Assembly (NCBI RefSeq): GCF_002042965.1
Contig: NZ_MZNT01000013.1
Coordinates: 1 to 64,000 of the forward strand
Direction of reading: 5' to 3'
Source: Paenibacillus sp. 32352
GTDB taxonomy: Bacteria; Bacillota; Bacilli; Paenibacillales; NBRC-103111
DNA: 64,000 nucleotides
Positions 8,132 to 15,640 of this stretch are shown one piece after another. Made by a program: the position numbers and the translations under genes. The notes under the pieces were generated by a model. The model searched no databases. It worked only from the letters and a program-made list of their open reading frames with translations, and had not been told where the DNA came from. Position 1 is the stretch's first letter; each line of letters opens with the position of its first letter.

Positions 8132-8684
8132 GATTGCGTACCTCCTGCCATTTTTGTTTGAGCAGCGCTTTTCCCCGATATAATCTTGTCTCTATCGTTT
8201 TCATAGGAAGCTGTGTCGCTTCGGCAATTTCTTGATAGGACAGCTGTTTGTAATGATACAAATACAGGATAAGTCTGTACTTGTCGGGCAGCTCCGATAA
8301 AAGCTTCAGGATAGTCTGCTGCTCTTCCTTTTGCAGGGCTGCAGCTTCCGGCTCTTCCTGACGATTGCCGAACCAGTTCTTCATCTTATCCAGTAAAGCC
8401 TCATAAGGCCTGCGCCGCTGGGAGCGGCGGTAATCGGTGACCAGGTTGACTGTCAGCCGGTAAACCCAGGTCGTAAATTTGGCATCGCCACGAAAATGAA
8501 CCAACGACCGATACAGCTTGATAAAAATTTCCTGCGTCAAATCTTCGGCGGTTTCGCGATGCTCAACCATGCGATACACGAGCGTATAAATGTAATTCTT
8601 ATGACGCTCAATCAAGAGACGGTAAGCCTCCTCATCGCCTTGACGGATCTGTTCAACCAATTGCTCATCCGTCAATTGTTCCAT
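8076..8684 (-). CDS. ECF-type RNA polymerase sigma factor
   Basis: The 202-residue protein carries sigma region 2 (LIERHKNYIYTLVYRMVEHRETAEDLTQEIFIKLYRSL...TWVYRLTVNLVTDYRR) and region 4 (LPDKYRLILYLYHYKQLSYQEIAEATQLPMKTIETRLYRGKALLKQK). There is no region 3, so it is an ECF sigma of the SigW/SigV type. The start at 8684 follows AAGGCGGTG; a longer in-frame upstream extension is not protein-like. It is co-operonic with its anti-sigma factor, a TM2-like protein and a DUF4097 protein. A self-recognised promoter may lie at 8723-8749. Confidence 0.93.
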   Translation of the reverse strand: MEQLTDEQLVEQIRQGDEEAYRLLIERHKNYIYTLVYRMVEHRETAEDLTQEIFIKLYRSLVHFRGDAKFTTWVYRLTVNLVTDYRRSQRRRPYEALLDKMKNWFGNRQEEPEAAALQKEEQQTILKLLSELPDKYRLILYLYHYKQLSYQEIAEATQLPMKTIETRLYRGKALLKQKWQEVRNHEQKLSASGRSSSATISK

Positions 8685-8722
8685 CGTTTCACCGCCTTCG
8701 GTTATGTTGTTATACACTATTG

Positions 8723-8749
8723 GACGGCAGAAGCTGTCGGACCCCTTCA
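8723..8749 (-). promoter_or_regulatory. Candidate ECF-type autoregulatory promoter
   Basis: On the minus strand, TGAAGG (8744-8749) and CGTC (8723-8726) are separated by 17 bases. This resembles the TGAAAC-N16-CGTA pattern of Bacillus ECF sigma factors. It lies about 40 bases before the sigma gene. The evidence is the pattern only. Confidence 0.35.
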
Positions 8750-8974
8750 AAAATCGTAAATATTTTTTCGTTCCATAAGAACAGCATGTATGATCGCGTC
8801 CTGGCAGGAAGGAGAACTTTTTCACATGAGCCTATTTTACCACGGTTTCCTCTCATCGGACGAAAATGTTTGGGTCTTGGAGTTGACTTCCCTTCCTGTG
8901 ACGCTACACTTAGAATGTAGAGAATGAAACGTTTAAAGCCATTCCATGCAAAAAGAATGAACGGAGGAACTCCA

Positions 8975-10672
8975 TTGACTGCATCTTACTCAGCATTGAC
9001 GGAAAGAAAACAAGCCATTCGCCGTCTGGCAGCCCGCAAAGCGCTCGAGCTGCCTGTTCTGCCCAGCGGCTTCTGGTTTCATAGCGACGTGCGCGATAAT
9101 TTTTATTATGCGATTCATCTGTTCTCTTATTGCACAGATCTGCAGGCTAGCTCCGAAATGAGCGAAGCCGAGCGCCAATCCGCCCTCGATTTGGCCTCGA
9201 ACATGATAAGCCGGGTATTAAGCTTGCAGGTGCAGGACCCTGAAAACCCGATGTACGGCCATTGGCCGCTTAATTTGGGCAGCGATCCCGCCTTAGCCAA
9301 GCCTAACCTCCTTCCGGTAGAGCTGATGGGCTGTCTTATTATTTTATTTTATAACCAATTCCAGCATGTGCTTCCTCTCGGCCTGAAGAGCGAGCTGAAT
9401 CTGTCGATTCTTCATATTTACCAAAGCAGCGTGTATTGCCAGCCGATCAAGCAAATTCATCACCATGAAGCCAAGCATACTTCCTTGAAGCTCTTGCTCG
9501 GTCATCAATTCGACGATCAAGAACTGCTAGAGCAGGGACTTCGATTCGCCAAGCAGCAGCTTCGGCATGTGAAAACGTTCGGCTTCAAGGAGTACGGGGC
9601 TCTTCCATGGCATTGGCACTGGATTCAGTCGTTCGCCTGCGTGTGGGAAGTCGTAGATGATGCGGCGGTTCGCGAGACGGTGAGTGAAATGCTGGACCAC
9701 CTCTGGAACCTTCGTGCGGACTCGTATTTAAAAGGGGCCTGGGTCGGCGCCCAATCGCGCCAATGGCCGCATGACGGACCGAAGGACAATAATACGCTGC
9801 TCGATTATATCCAGTTCGGGGATTTCCCGATGCCTGCCGTCATTACGCGTCTGGAAGGGGCAAGCCTCTATACTTACCAGGTGTCGGAGGACATTGTGAA
9901 GCGCGCAGTAGAGCGTGACTCCGTGAAGGAGCTGAAGCGCAAAATTCAGTTCGCTGAGGTGGACGGGGAAGTAACCGAGGAAGCTCATCTATACACTTAT
10001 ATAACACCGGACTACGCTGTAGGCGGTATTTGGGAACGCCGGGATGAATTCGACAACGAGCAGCAGCGATGGGATGTTACGCTGCCTCTGACAGACCCGG
10101 CCGCCGCTATCGGGGTGAATCAGGCGTTCTTCTTCCATCCGGGAAATAAATATAAAGAAGGGGACGACAGACATCAAAGCCGGTACGGTCAAGTCCTGTT
10201 CCATCAGGATTCCGTGGCGCAGCTGTGGGAGGTTCCTGCTGAGGATCAGGAGGCTTATCCGTCTCTTATCGGCTGTCTGCCTACAGGGGAATGGTCGTTT
10301 GACGGGCGCAGCGGCTATGGCCGAATCGGCAACGTATACGCGGTATTTCATCTAATGAACGATTTCCATGCCGAGGAGAAGCCGGACCGGGTATCCATCA
10401 CAAGTCCCTTCGTTGGCGGCGCCAATGGTGTCGTCATGGAGGTGATGTCCTCCAAGGAAGCGGAGCAGCTGGGAATCCGCGATCTGGAGCAGTTCACATC
10501 CCGCATGAGGCTGTCCCCAGCCCAATTTGCGGCTAATACCGCCGATGCCGCCGGTATCGAGGTCTCGTATGAGACAAGAAGGAAAGACGAGCTGAAGCTC
10601 GGGACTGCGGCGGGATATGAAGCAGCCGTGAACGGCGAGTCCATCCATTGGGATGATTATACTATCTTTTAA
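8975..10672 (+). CDS. Unrecognised 565-residue protein, possibly toroid/sandwich carbohydrate-active type
   Basis: I do not recognise this protein. The N-terminal half (about 1-300) looks all-helical and aromatic-rich, with runs such as ALPWHWHWIQSF and WPHDGPKDNNTLLDYIQFGDF. The C-terminal half (about 300-565) looks beta-rich (VDGEVTEEAHLYTYITPDYAVGGIWERRDEF; WSFDGRSGYGRIGNVYAVFHL). This order recalls alpha-toroid plus beta-sandwich polysaccharide lyases or glycosidases, but no catalytic motif is certain. No signal peptide is seen, so it is probably cytosolic. The TTG start at 8975 is chosen because GGAGG lies 7 bases upstream; an in-frame ATG at 8924 has no such site. It is a single gene with its own terminator. 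Confidence 0.6.
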   Translation: MTASYSALTERKQAIRRLAARKALELPVLPSGFWFHSDVRDNFYYAIHLFSYCTDLQASSEMSEAERQSALDLASNMISRVLSLQVQDPENPMYGHWPLNLGSDPALAKPNLLPVELMGCLIILFYNQFQHVLPLGLKSELNLSILHIYQSSVYCQPIKQIHHHEAKHTSLKLLLGHQFDDQELLEQGLRFAKQQLRHVKTFGFKEYGALPWHWHWIQSFACVWEVVDDAAVRETVSEMLDHLWNLRADSYLKGAWVGAQSRQWPHDGPKDNNTLLDYIQFGDFPMPAVITRLEGASLYTYQVSEDIVKRAVERDSVKELKRKIQFAEVDGEVTEEAHLYTYITPDYAVGGIWERRDEFDNEQQRWDVTLPLTDPAAAIGVNQAFFFHPGNKYKEGDDRHQSRYGQVLFHQDSVAQLWEVPAEDQEAYPSLIGCLPTGEWSFDGRSGYGRIGNVYAVFHLMNDFHAEEKPDRVSITSPFVGGANGVVMEVMSSKEAEQLGIRDLEQFTSRMRLSPAQFAANTADAAGIEVSYETRRKDELKLGTAAGYEAAVNGESIHWDDYTIF

Positions 10673-10685
10673 ATAGCGCAAGCCT

Positions 10686-10730
10686 CAAAAAAACGTGATG
10701 CGGACCAACCGTATCACGTTTCTGCTTTTT
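10686..10730. terminator. Bidirectional terminator
   Basis: A near-perfect 12-bp stem (AACGTGATGCGG with CCGTATCACGTT) has T-rich tails on both strands. It serves two convergent genes, and part of the stem lies inside the 3' end of the GNAT gene. Confidence 0.85.
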
Positions 10731-11187
10731 CATAAGGGATTCTCTTGTGAAACACAGTAAGCGTCACATTAGGAGCAATCTCCAGCACCTGGCCTGCTTC
10801 ATACCCATGCTTTCCGTACAGCAATACAGCAGGCTCGTTGCTCGTGCCGGTCGATACTTTCACGGCCATCCCCGGCATGGCGAATTGCTCGGCATACTGC
10901 AGCAGCTGCGTGGCGATGCCACGGCGAAAAAACGACGGGTGAACCATCAGCCGGCATATCGTGAGCTCTTTCGTGCCTTGCTTGACCGATACGGCGCCTG
11001 CCAGCTGCTGCCCTTCATAATAACCGAAAAACTGCTCGCCGGATTCCCGAATCGTCTTGGGCGAATCAAATAAGGGAGGAATTTCATCAAAGCCAATCCG
11101 TTCCGCTTCCACCCGGTAAGAGAGCTGCTGCAGCATCAATAGCTCCAGTACTTGGTGGTTGTCCTCTATATCAATAGGTTGAATCAT
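10714..11187 (-). CDS. GNAT family N-acetyltransferase
   Basis: The 157-residue protein has the GNAT acetyl-CoA-binding core: ICRLMVHPSFFRRGIATQLLQYAE, with the R-R-G-I-A motif A loop, and a final beta segment (VLLYGKHGYEAGQVLEIAPNVTLTVFHKRI). The acceptor substrate is unknown. The start at 11187 is preferred over a longer in-frame ATG because GAGAGGAC precedes it. It is a single gene. Confidence 0.82.
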   Translation of the reverse strand: MIQPIDIEDNHQVLELLMLQQLSYRVEAERIGFDEIPPLFDSPKTIRESGEQFFGYYEGQQLAGAVSVKQGTKELTICRLMVHPSFFRRGIATQLLQYAEQFAMPGMAVKVSTGTSNEPAVLLYGKHGYEAGQVLEIAPNVTLTVFHKRIPYEKAET

Positions 11188-11344
11188 ATCGTCCTCTCTC
11201 CTCGCAGGCAGGTCATTATCCCTTTGCAAGCTCTTCTAGATGAAAGTAAGTATACAACAGAAATCCCCTTATTCCAATCGTTTCCATATCGAGGCTACTT
11301 TCATTCCTCATCACGAGTGTTACCCCCGCAAATGTTCTATGAAT

Positions 11345-11385
11345 GAAAAAAACAGTCTCCGCTCCGCAAGGAGCGAAAACTGTTC
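11345..11385 (-). terminator. Terminator of gatCAB
   Basis: On the minus strand, AACAGTTTTCGCTCC pairs with GGAGCGGAGACTGTT and is followed by seven T. It lies just after the gatB stop. Confidence 0.85.
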
Positions 11386-11393
11386 TTATCTCG

Positions 11394-12839
11394 TTATTGA
11401 TTCAAGCATTCCACGATGAGCTTGTTAACAAGCCCCGGGTTCGCTTTTCCTTTGGTTTCCTTCATAACCTGTCCAACCAGGAAGCCGACAGCTTTATCCT
11501 TACCAGCCTTGAAATCGGCGACGGACTGCGGATTGTTCGCAACGACTTGTTCAACCACTGCTTTAATAGCACCCTCATCGCTGATTTGGACAAGCCCCTG
11601 CTCCTCCACGATCGTTTGCGGAGCTTTACCGGTTTCCAACATCGCTTTGAAGACGGTTTTGGCGATTTTGTTGCTGATCGTTCCTTTCTCGATCAACCCG
11701 ATCATTTCGCCCAAGCCTTTGCCGGTCACCTTCACATCCTGGAATTCCAGGTTGTTCGCGTTCAGGTACCCTAGCAAATCGCCCATGATCCAGTTGGACA
11801 CGGCTTTGGCATCCTGGGTATATTTCAGGCTTTCCTCGAAGAAATCAGCCAGCTTGATCGAGGATGTGATAACCTCCGCGTCGTAGCTTGGCAAGCTGTA
11901 CTCGCTGACGTACCGTGTTTTACGGGCGTCAGGAAGCTCAGGAATGCTGGCGCGGACACGGGCCTTCCACTCGTCGTCGATATATAGACGAACCAGATCC
12001 GGGTCCGGGAAGTAACGGTAGTCATGCGCTTCTTCTTTGCTGCGCATCGTCAGTGTCTTGCCCTGGGCTTCATCCCAGCGGCGCGTCTCCTGCACCACTT
12101 CGCCTCCGCTGTCCAAAATATCGGCTTGGCGCCATTCTTCATACTCGAGCCCCTTTTGAACACCCCGGAACGAGTTCATGTTCTTCAGCTCCGCGCGCGT
12201 TCCGAACTTTTCTTGCCCGAAGGGACGGATACTGATGTTCGCATCACAGCGAAGAGACCCTTCCTCCATCTTCACGTCGGATACGTCGCAATACTGCATG
12301 ATCGCCTTCAGCTTCTCCAGGTAAGCGCGAGCCTCCTCAGGAGAACGCAGATCCGGCTCGGATACGATCTCGATCAGCGGCGTACCTACGCGGTTATAGT
12401 CGGCGAGCGATGCGTAGCCGCCGTCCACGTGGGTCAGCTTCCCTGCATCCTCTTCAAGATGAACGCGGGTGACGCCGATTCGCTTCGTCTGGCCGTTTAC
12501 TTCAATTTCAATCCAGCCGTGCTCGCCGATCGGCTTGTCGTATTGGGAAATTTGGTACGCCTTCGGCGAATCCGGATAAAAGTAGTTTTTACGGTCGAAC
12601 TTGCTGTCCGTCGCGATTTGGCAGTTCAAGGCCATAGCCGCTTTCATCGCATATTCCACCGCCTGCCGGTTCAACACAGGCAATACGCCGGGATAGCCAA
12701 GGCAGACCGGGCATGTATGAGTATTCGGCGGAGCTCCGAATTCCGTGGAGCATCCGCAAAAAATTTTGGACTTCGTATGCAGCTCAACGTGAACTTCCAG
12801 TCCGATGACCGTTTCGTATTTCGTTTCGGTTGCTGACAT
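11394..12839 (-). CDS. gatB: Aspartyl/glutamyl-tRNA(Asn/Gln) amidotransferase subunit B
   Basis: GatB (481 aa) is the tRNA-binding kinase subunit of the GatCAB transamidosome, which converts Glu-tRNA(Gln) and/or Asp-tRNA(Asn) to the amidated form. Family hallmarks are YETVIGLEVHVELHTKSKIFCGCSTEFG, CPVCLGYPGVLPVLN and DRKNYFYPDSPKAYQISQ, with a C-terminal YqeY-like helical domain (about 330-481). It is the last gene of gatC-gatA-gatB, 26 bases behind gatA. Confidence 0.98.
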   Translation of the reverse strand: MSATETKYETVIGLEVHVELHTKSKIFCGCSTEFGAPPNTHTCPVCLGYPGVLPVLNRQAVEYAMKAAMALNCQIATDSKFDRKNYFYPDSPKAYQISQYDKPIGEHGWIEIEVNGQTKRIGVTRVHLEEDAGKLTHVDGGYASLADYNRVGTPLIEIVSEPDLRSPEEARAYLEKLKAIMQYCDVSDVKMEEGSLRCDANISIRPFGQEKFGTRAELKNMNSFRGVQKGLEYEEWRQADILDSGGEVVQETRRWDEAQGKTLTMRSKEEAHDYRYFPDPDLVRLYIDDEWKARVRASIPELPDARKTRYVSEYSLPSYDAEVITSSIKLADFFEESLKYTQDAKAVSNWIMGDLLGYLNANNLEFQDVKVTGKGLGEMIGLIEKGTISNKIAKTVFKAMLETGKAPQTIVEEQGLVQISDEGAIKAVVEQVVANNPQSVADFKAGKDKAVGFLVGQVMKETKGKANPGLVNKLIVECLNQ

Positions 12840-12865
12840 GCTGGCTTGCTCCTTTCTCTATTCTG

Positions 12866-14323
12866 TTACAGCTGAGGACGCTGCTTGTGGTGATCGGTAT
12901 TTTGCTCATAGGCATGCGCCACACGCAAAACCGTCGATTCGTCCAGCGCTTTCCCGATGATCTGCAAGCCAACCGGCATGCCGTCCGCAAGTCCGCAAGG
13001 AACGCTGATCGCAGGGATTCCCGCCAGGTTCACCGGAATCGTCATAATATCGTTCAAATACATCGTCATCGGATCATCAATCTGGGAACCGACTTTAAAG
13101 GCCGTCGTCGGGGCCGTAGGTCCGATAACCACGTCATAGTTTGCAAAGACATTATCAAAATCCTGTTTAATCAATGTGCGCACCTTTTGCGCCTTCAAAT
13201 AATAAGCGTCGTAATAACCGGAGCTAAGCGCATAGGTACCTAGCATAATCCGGCGCTTTACTTCCGGACCGAAGCCCTCGCTGCGGGATTTGTGGTACAG
13301 ATCCAGCAGGTTTTTCGGATTGTCGGCACGGACGCCGTAACGAACTCCGTCAAAGCGCGCGAGATTAGACGAAGCTTCGGACGAAGCCAGCAAGTAGTAT
13401 GCAGCTACGGCATACTCGGTATGAGGCAGCGACACCTCTTCGACAATTGCGCCAAGACCTTCAAGCACTTTCAGCGCGTTAACAATCGCTTCGCGAACCT
13501 TAGGATCGATGCCTTCGCCCATATATTCCTTAGGCACGGCAATCCGCAAGCCCTTCACGTCCCCTGTCAGAGCACTCAAATAATCCGGAATGTCTACTTT
13601 CGCTGAAGTGGAGTCCTGCGGGTCATGGCCTGCAATAGCTTGCAGCAGGTAAGCACTGTCCTCGACATTTTTACTCAATGGACCGATTTGGTCCAAGGAG
13701 GAGGCGAAGGCCACCAGACCGAAGCGCGATACTAATCCGTAAGTCGGCTTCAGCCCTACAATGCCGCAATAAGCAGCCGGCTGACGGATGGAACCACCTG
13801 TGTCAGAGCCTAGGGAGAAATAAACCTCTCCCGCTGCAACAGCTGCAGCGGAGCCGCCGCTGGAGCCTCCCGGAACATGCTCCAGGTTCCATGGGTTATA
13901 CGTCGTATGGAAGCTCGAGTTCTCGTTAGAGCCCCCCATCGCGAATTCATCCATGTTCAGCTTGCCGATCGAAACCGCTTGCGCTTCCTTCAGCTTACGG
14001 ACTACCGTAGCATCATAAACCGGCTCGAAATTGCGCAAAAATTGACTCGCGCATGTCGTCGTAACCCCTTCGGTGACAATGTTGTCCTTGATTCCGACCG
14101 GCAGGCCGAACAGCAGTCCTCTGGACTGGTCGGTGCCGAGCTGCTCGTCCAAAGTTTTGGCGGCTGCACGGGCATTCTCTTCATCCAGCTTCAAAAACGC
14201 CTTCACCTTATCCTCTACTTGTCCGATCCGGTTGTAGGATTCGTTCACCAAGTCGGAGACGGATAGTTCTTTGGCATGAAGCCGGTTATGTATGTCCTGT
14301 AATTTCAGATCAAATAAAGACAA
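12866..14323 (-). CDS. gatA: Aspartyl/glutamyl-tRNA(Asn/Gln) amidotransferase subunit A
   Basis: GatA (485 aa) is the amidase-signature subunit that releases ammonia from glutamine or asparagine. The Ser-cis-Ser-Lys triad is present as K79 (GLPVGIKD), S154 (PGGSSGGS) and S178 (SDTGGSIRQP). Ammonia is passed to GatB through a tunnel. It is the middle gene of the gatCAB operon. Confidence 0.98.
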   Translation of the reverse strand: MSLFDLKLQDIHNRLHAKELSVSDLVNESYNRIGQVEDKVKAFLKLDEENARAAAKTLDEQLGTDQSRGLLFGLPVGIKDNIVTEGVTTTCASQFLRNFEPVYDATVVRKLKEAQAVSIGKLNMDEFAMGGSNENSSFHTTYNPWNLEHVPGGSSGGSAAAVAAGEVYFSLGSDTGGSIRQPAAYCGIVGLKPTYGLVSRFGLVAFASSLDQIGPLSKNVEDSAYLLQAIAGHDPQDSTSAKVDIPDYLSALTGDVKGLRIAVPKEYMGEGIDPKVREAIVNALKVLEGLGAIVEEVSLPHTEYAVAAYYLLASSEASSNLARFDGVRYGVRADNPKNLLDLYHKSRSEGFGPEVKRRIMLGTYALSSGYYDAYYLKAQKVRTLIKQDFDNVFANYDVVIGPTAPTTAFKVGSQIDDPMTMYLNDIMTIPVNLAGIPAISVPCGLADGMPVGLQIIGKALDESTVLRVAHAYEQNTDHHKQRPQL

Positions 14324-14354
14324 AACTGCATCCTCCCTTCAATAATGGCTGCGG

Positions 14355-14642
14355 TTATTCCAGTACGGCAGGTACTTTGATTTGGCCGTCTTCTTCATCC
14401 GGCGCGTTCAGAAGCACTTTCTCAATCGGCAGAGACGGTCTTGCCACGTCCTCGCGCATCACATTGGAAAGCGGCATCGGATGGCTGGTCGGCTCTACGC
14501 CGTCTGTATCCAGCTCGTTCAATTTCTCGGCATATTTTAAAATGGCGTTCATCTGCACGGTTAAAAGTTCCTTCTCCTGATCGCCTAGCTCAAGTCGCGC
14601 CAATTTGGCGACATGCTCAACATCTTTTATTGAAACACTCAT
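14355..14642 (-). CDS. gatC: Aspartyl/glutamyl-tRNA(Asn/Gln) amidotransferase subunit C
   Basis: GatC (95 aa) is the small stabilising belt subunit between GatA and GatB. The sequence starts MSVSIKDVEHVAKLARLELGDQEKE and includes LDTDGVEPTSHPM, both typical of GatC. It is the first gene of the operon, behind a strong promoter. Confidence 0.97.
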   Translation of the reverse strand: MSVSIKDVEHVAKLARLELGDQEKELLTVQMNAILKYAEKLNELDTDGVEPTSHPMPLSNVMREDVARPSLPIEKVLLNAPDEEDGQIKVPAVLE

Positions 14643-14711
14643 GGACTGCCCCCCGCTTCATAGTCTTTCCTGTCATTATTTTCGACAAAATGGACGAAAA
14701 CTCATCCTTAT

Positions 14712-14740
14712 ATTATAAACCAGATGAATATTGAACTCAA
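14712..14740 (-). promoter_or_regulatory. gatCAB promoter
   Basis: On the minus strand, TTGAGT (14735-14740) and a perfect TATAAT (14712-14717) are separated by 17 bases. It lies about 70 bases before gatC. Confidence 0.65.
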
Positions 14741-14784
14741 TTACCTAATTCCAGCCCTGATGCGAACCCCAAATACAAAGAAAC

Positions 14785-14821
14785 AGCCCGTAAACGGAGC
14801 GTAACGTTCCGAACGGACTGC
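14785..14821 (-). terminator. Terminator after the IDEAL-like gene
   Basis: On the minus strand, AGTCCGT pairs with ACGGGCT around an inner CGGA/TCCG stem, followed by GTTTCTTTG. It lies between the 126-residue gene and the gatC promoter. Confidence 0.6.
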
Positions 14822-14859
14822 ATACTAAGGCCGGACATCGGAATTACCCGAGCTTTGAA

Positions 14860-15240
14860 TTAGATCCAAGCCTTTAAATTGATTTGTTTGATAAATTCTT
14901 CCTGCGACTGTACATCCTTCGCCGCTTCCGCCTGCTCCTCCGGCTCTTCGTCCCCGTTCATAATCCGCCGGAACAGCTCTTCATTCCTTGTGGCCAAAGC
15001 AAAATCGATCAAAGCTTCCCGCTCCAAACGGTCTACTTCCTGCTGAATCAACACTTCCTCCAGCTCGATATCATCGGCCGAGACGAAGAAATGCTTATTT
15101 ATTTTAGGTACACGTACCACGTAATCAAACACATTATCCGCATTCCGGTCATACGCGATGATATATCCGTAATCTCCAACGGGCAAATTTTGCTCAAACC
15201 TGTCTGCGACGATATATACCTTCTGTCCCAAACGCAGCAT
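14860..15240 (-). CDS. IDEAL-domain-like protein
   Basis: The 126-residue protein starts with a short beta-rich segment (1-55, MLRLGQKVYIVADRFEQNL...VVRVPKINKHFFV). A helical stretch follows (about 60-95, EEVLIQQEVDRLEREALIDFALATRNEELFRRIMN) that resembles the IDEAL domain of small Bacillota proteins of unknown molecular role. The C-terminus is acidic. The start is supported by GGGAGG before the ATG. It is a single gene with its own terminator. The domain assignment is by eye. Confidence 0.6.
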   Translation of the reverse strand: MLRLGQKVYIVADRFEQNLPVGDYGYIIAYDRNADNVFDYVVRVPKINKHFFVSADDIELEEVLIQQEVDRLEREALIDFALATRNEELFRRIMNGDEEPEEQAEAAKDVQSQEEFIKQINLKAWI

Positions 15241-15640
15241 ATGCCATTCCTCCCAAGACTAACGTGCCTATCTGATTCATGCCCGAATTGGATCCCTGAT
15301 GAGCTAGTAAGAAACAATCTCATTTAAGTTTATTAAGTCGAGCCATGAGTATTGGTATACGTTTATGATTAATTCTACTAATTTTATCATCTTTTTTGGG
15401 CATAAGCAATGATAGACAAGCCTGACGCCCCTATGAAGATTTGCTATATTTACACCGGCGGAATTCCGCGGACATTTTCCCTCTTTAATGCAAGGAACCG
15501 GCCAATATGGCACAGTTTGCCTGCAGCGTATTGCGGGAGACCAGCCATAGACTCTATGGATTACGGCAGAACAAGCTATTTCCCGTGTGAATCTTAAGAG
15601 ACGGCTGTGCCAGCCAGGCCTGCATGAAGCAGAGCACCGG
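15241..15640. other. 400-base intergenic region without a convincing gene
   Basis: This stretch separates the IDEAL-like gene from the end of the GGDEF-EAL gene. ORFs across it have implausible composition. A perfect 12-base palindrome (GCGGAATTCCGC, 15458-15469) and an imperfect AT-rich dyad near 15367-15392 followed by CTTTTTT are the only notable structures. I looked for a c-di-GMP aptamer here and did not find one. Confidence 0.5.

Noticed and set aside
15241..15640. Possible c-di-GMP riboswitch near the GGDEF-EAL gene
   Set aside because: I looked for the GACGCAAAGC and GGGTAGC-type blocks on both strands and did not find them.
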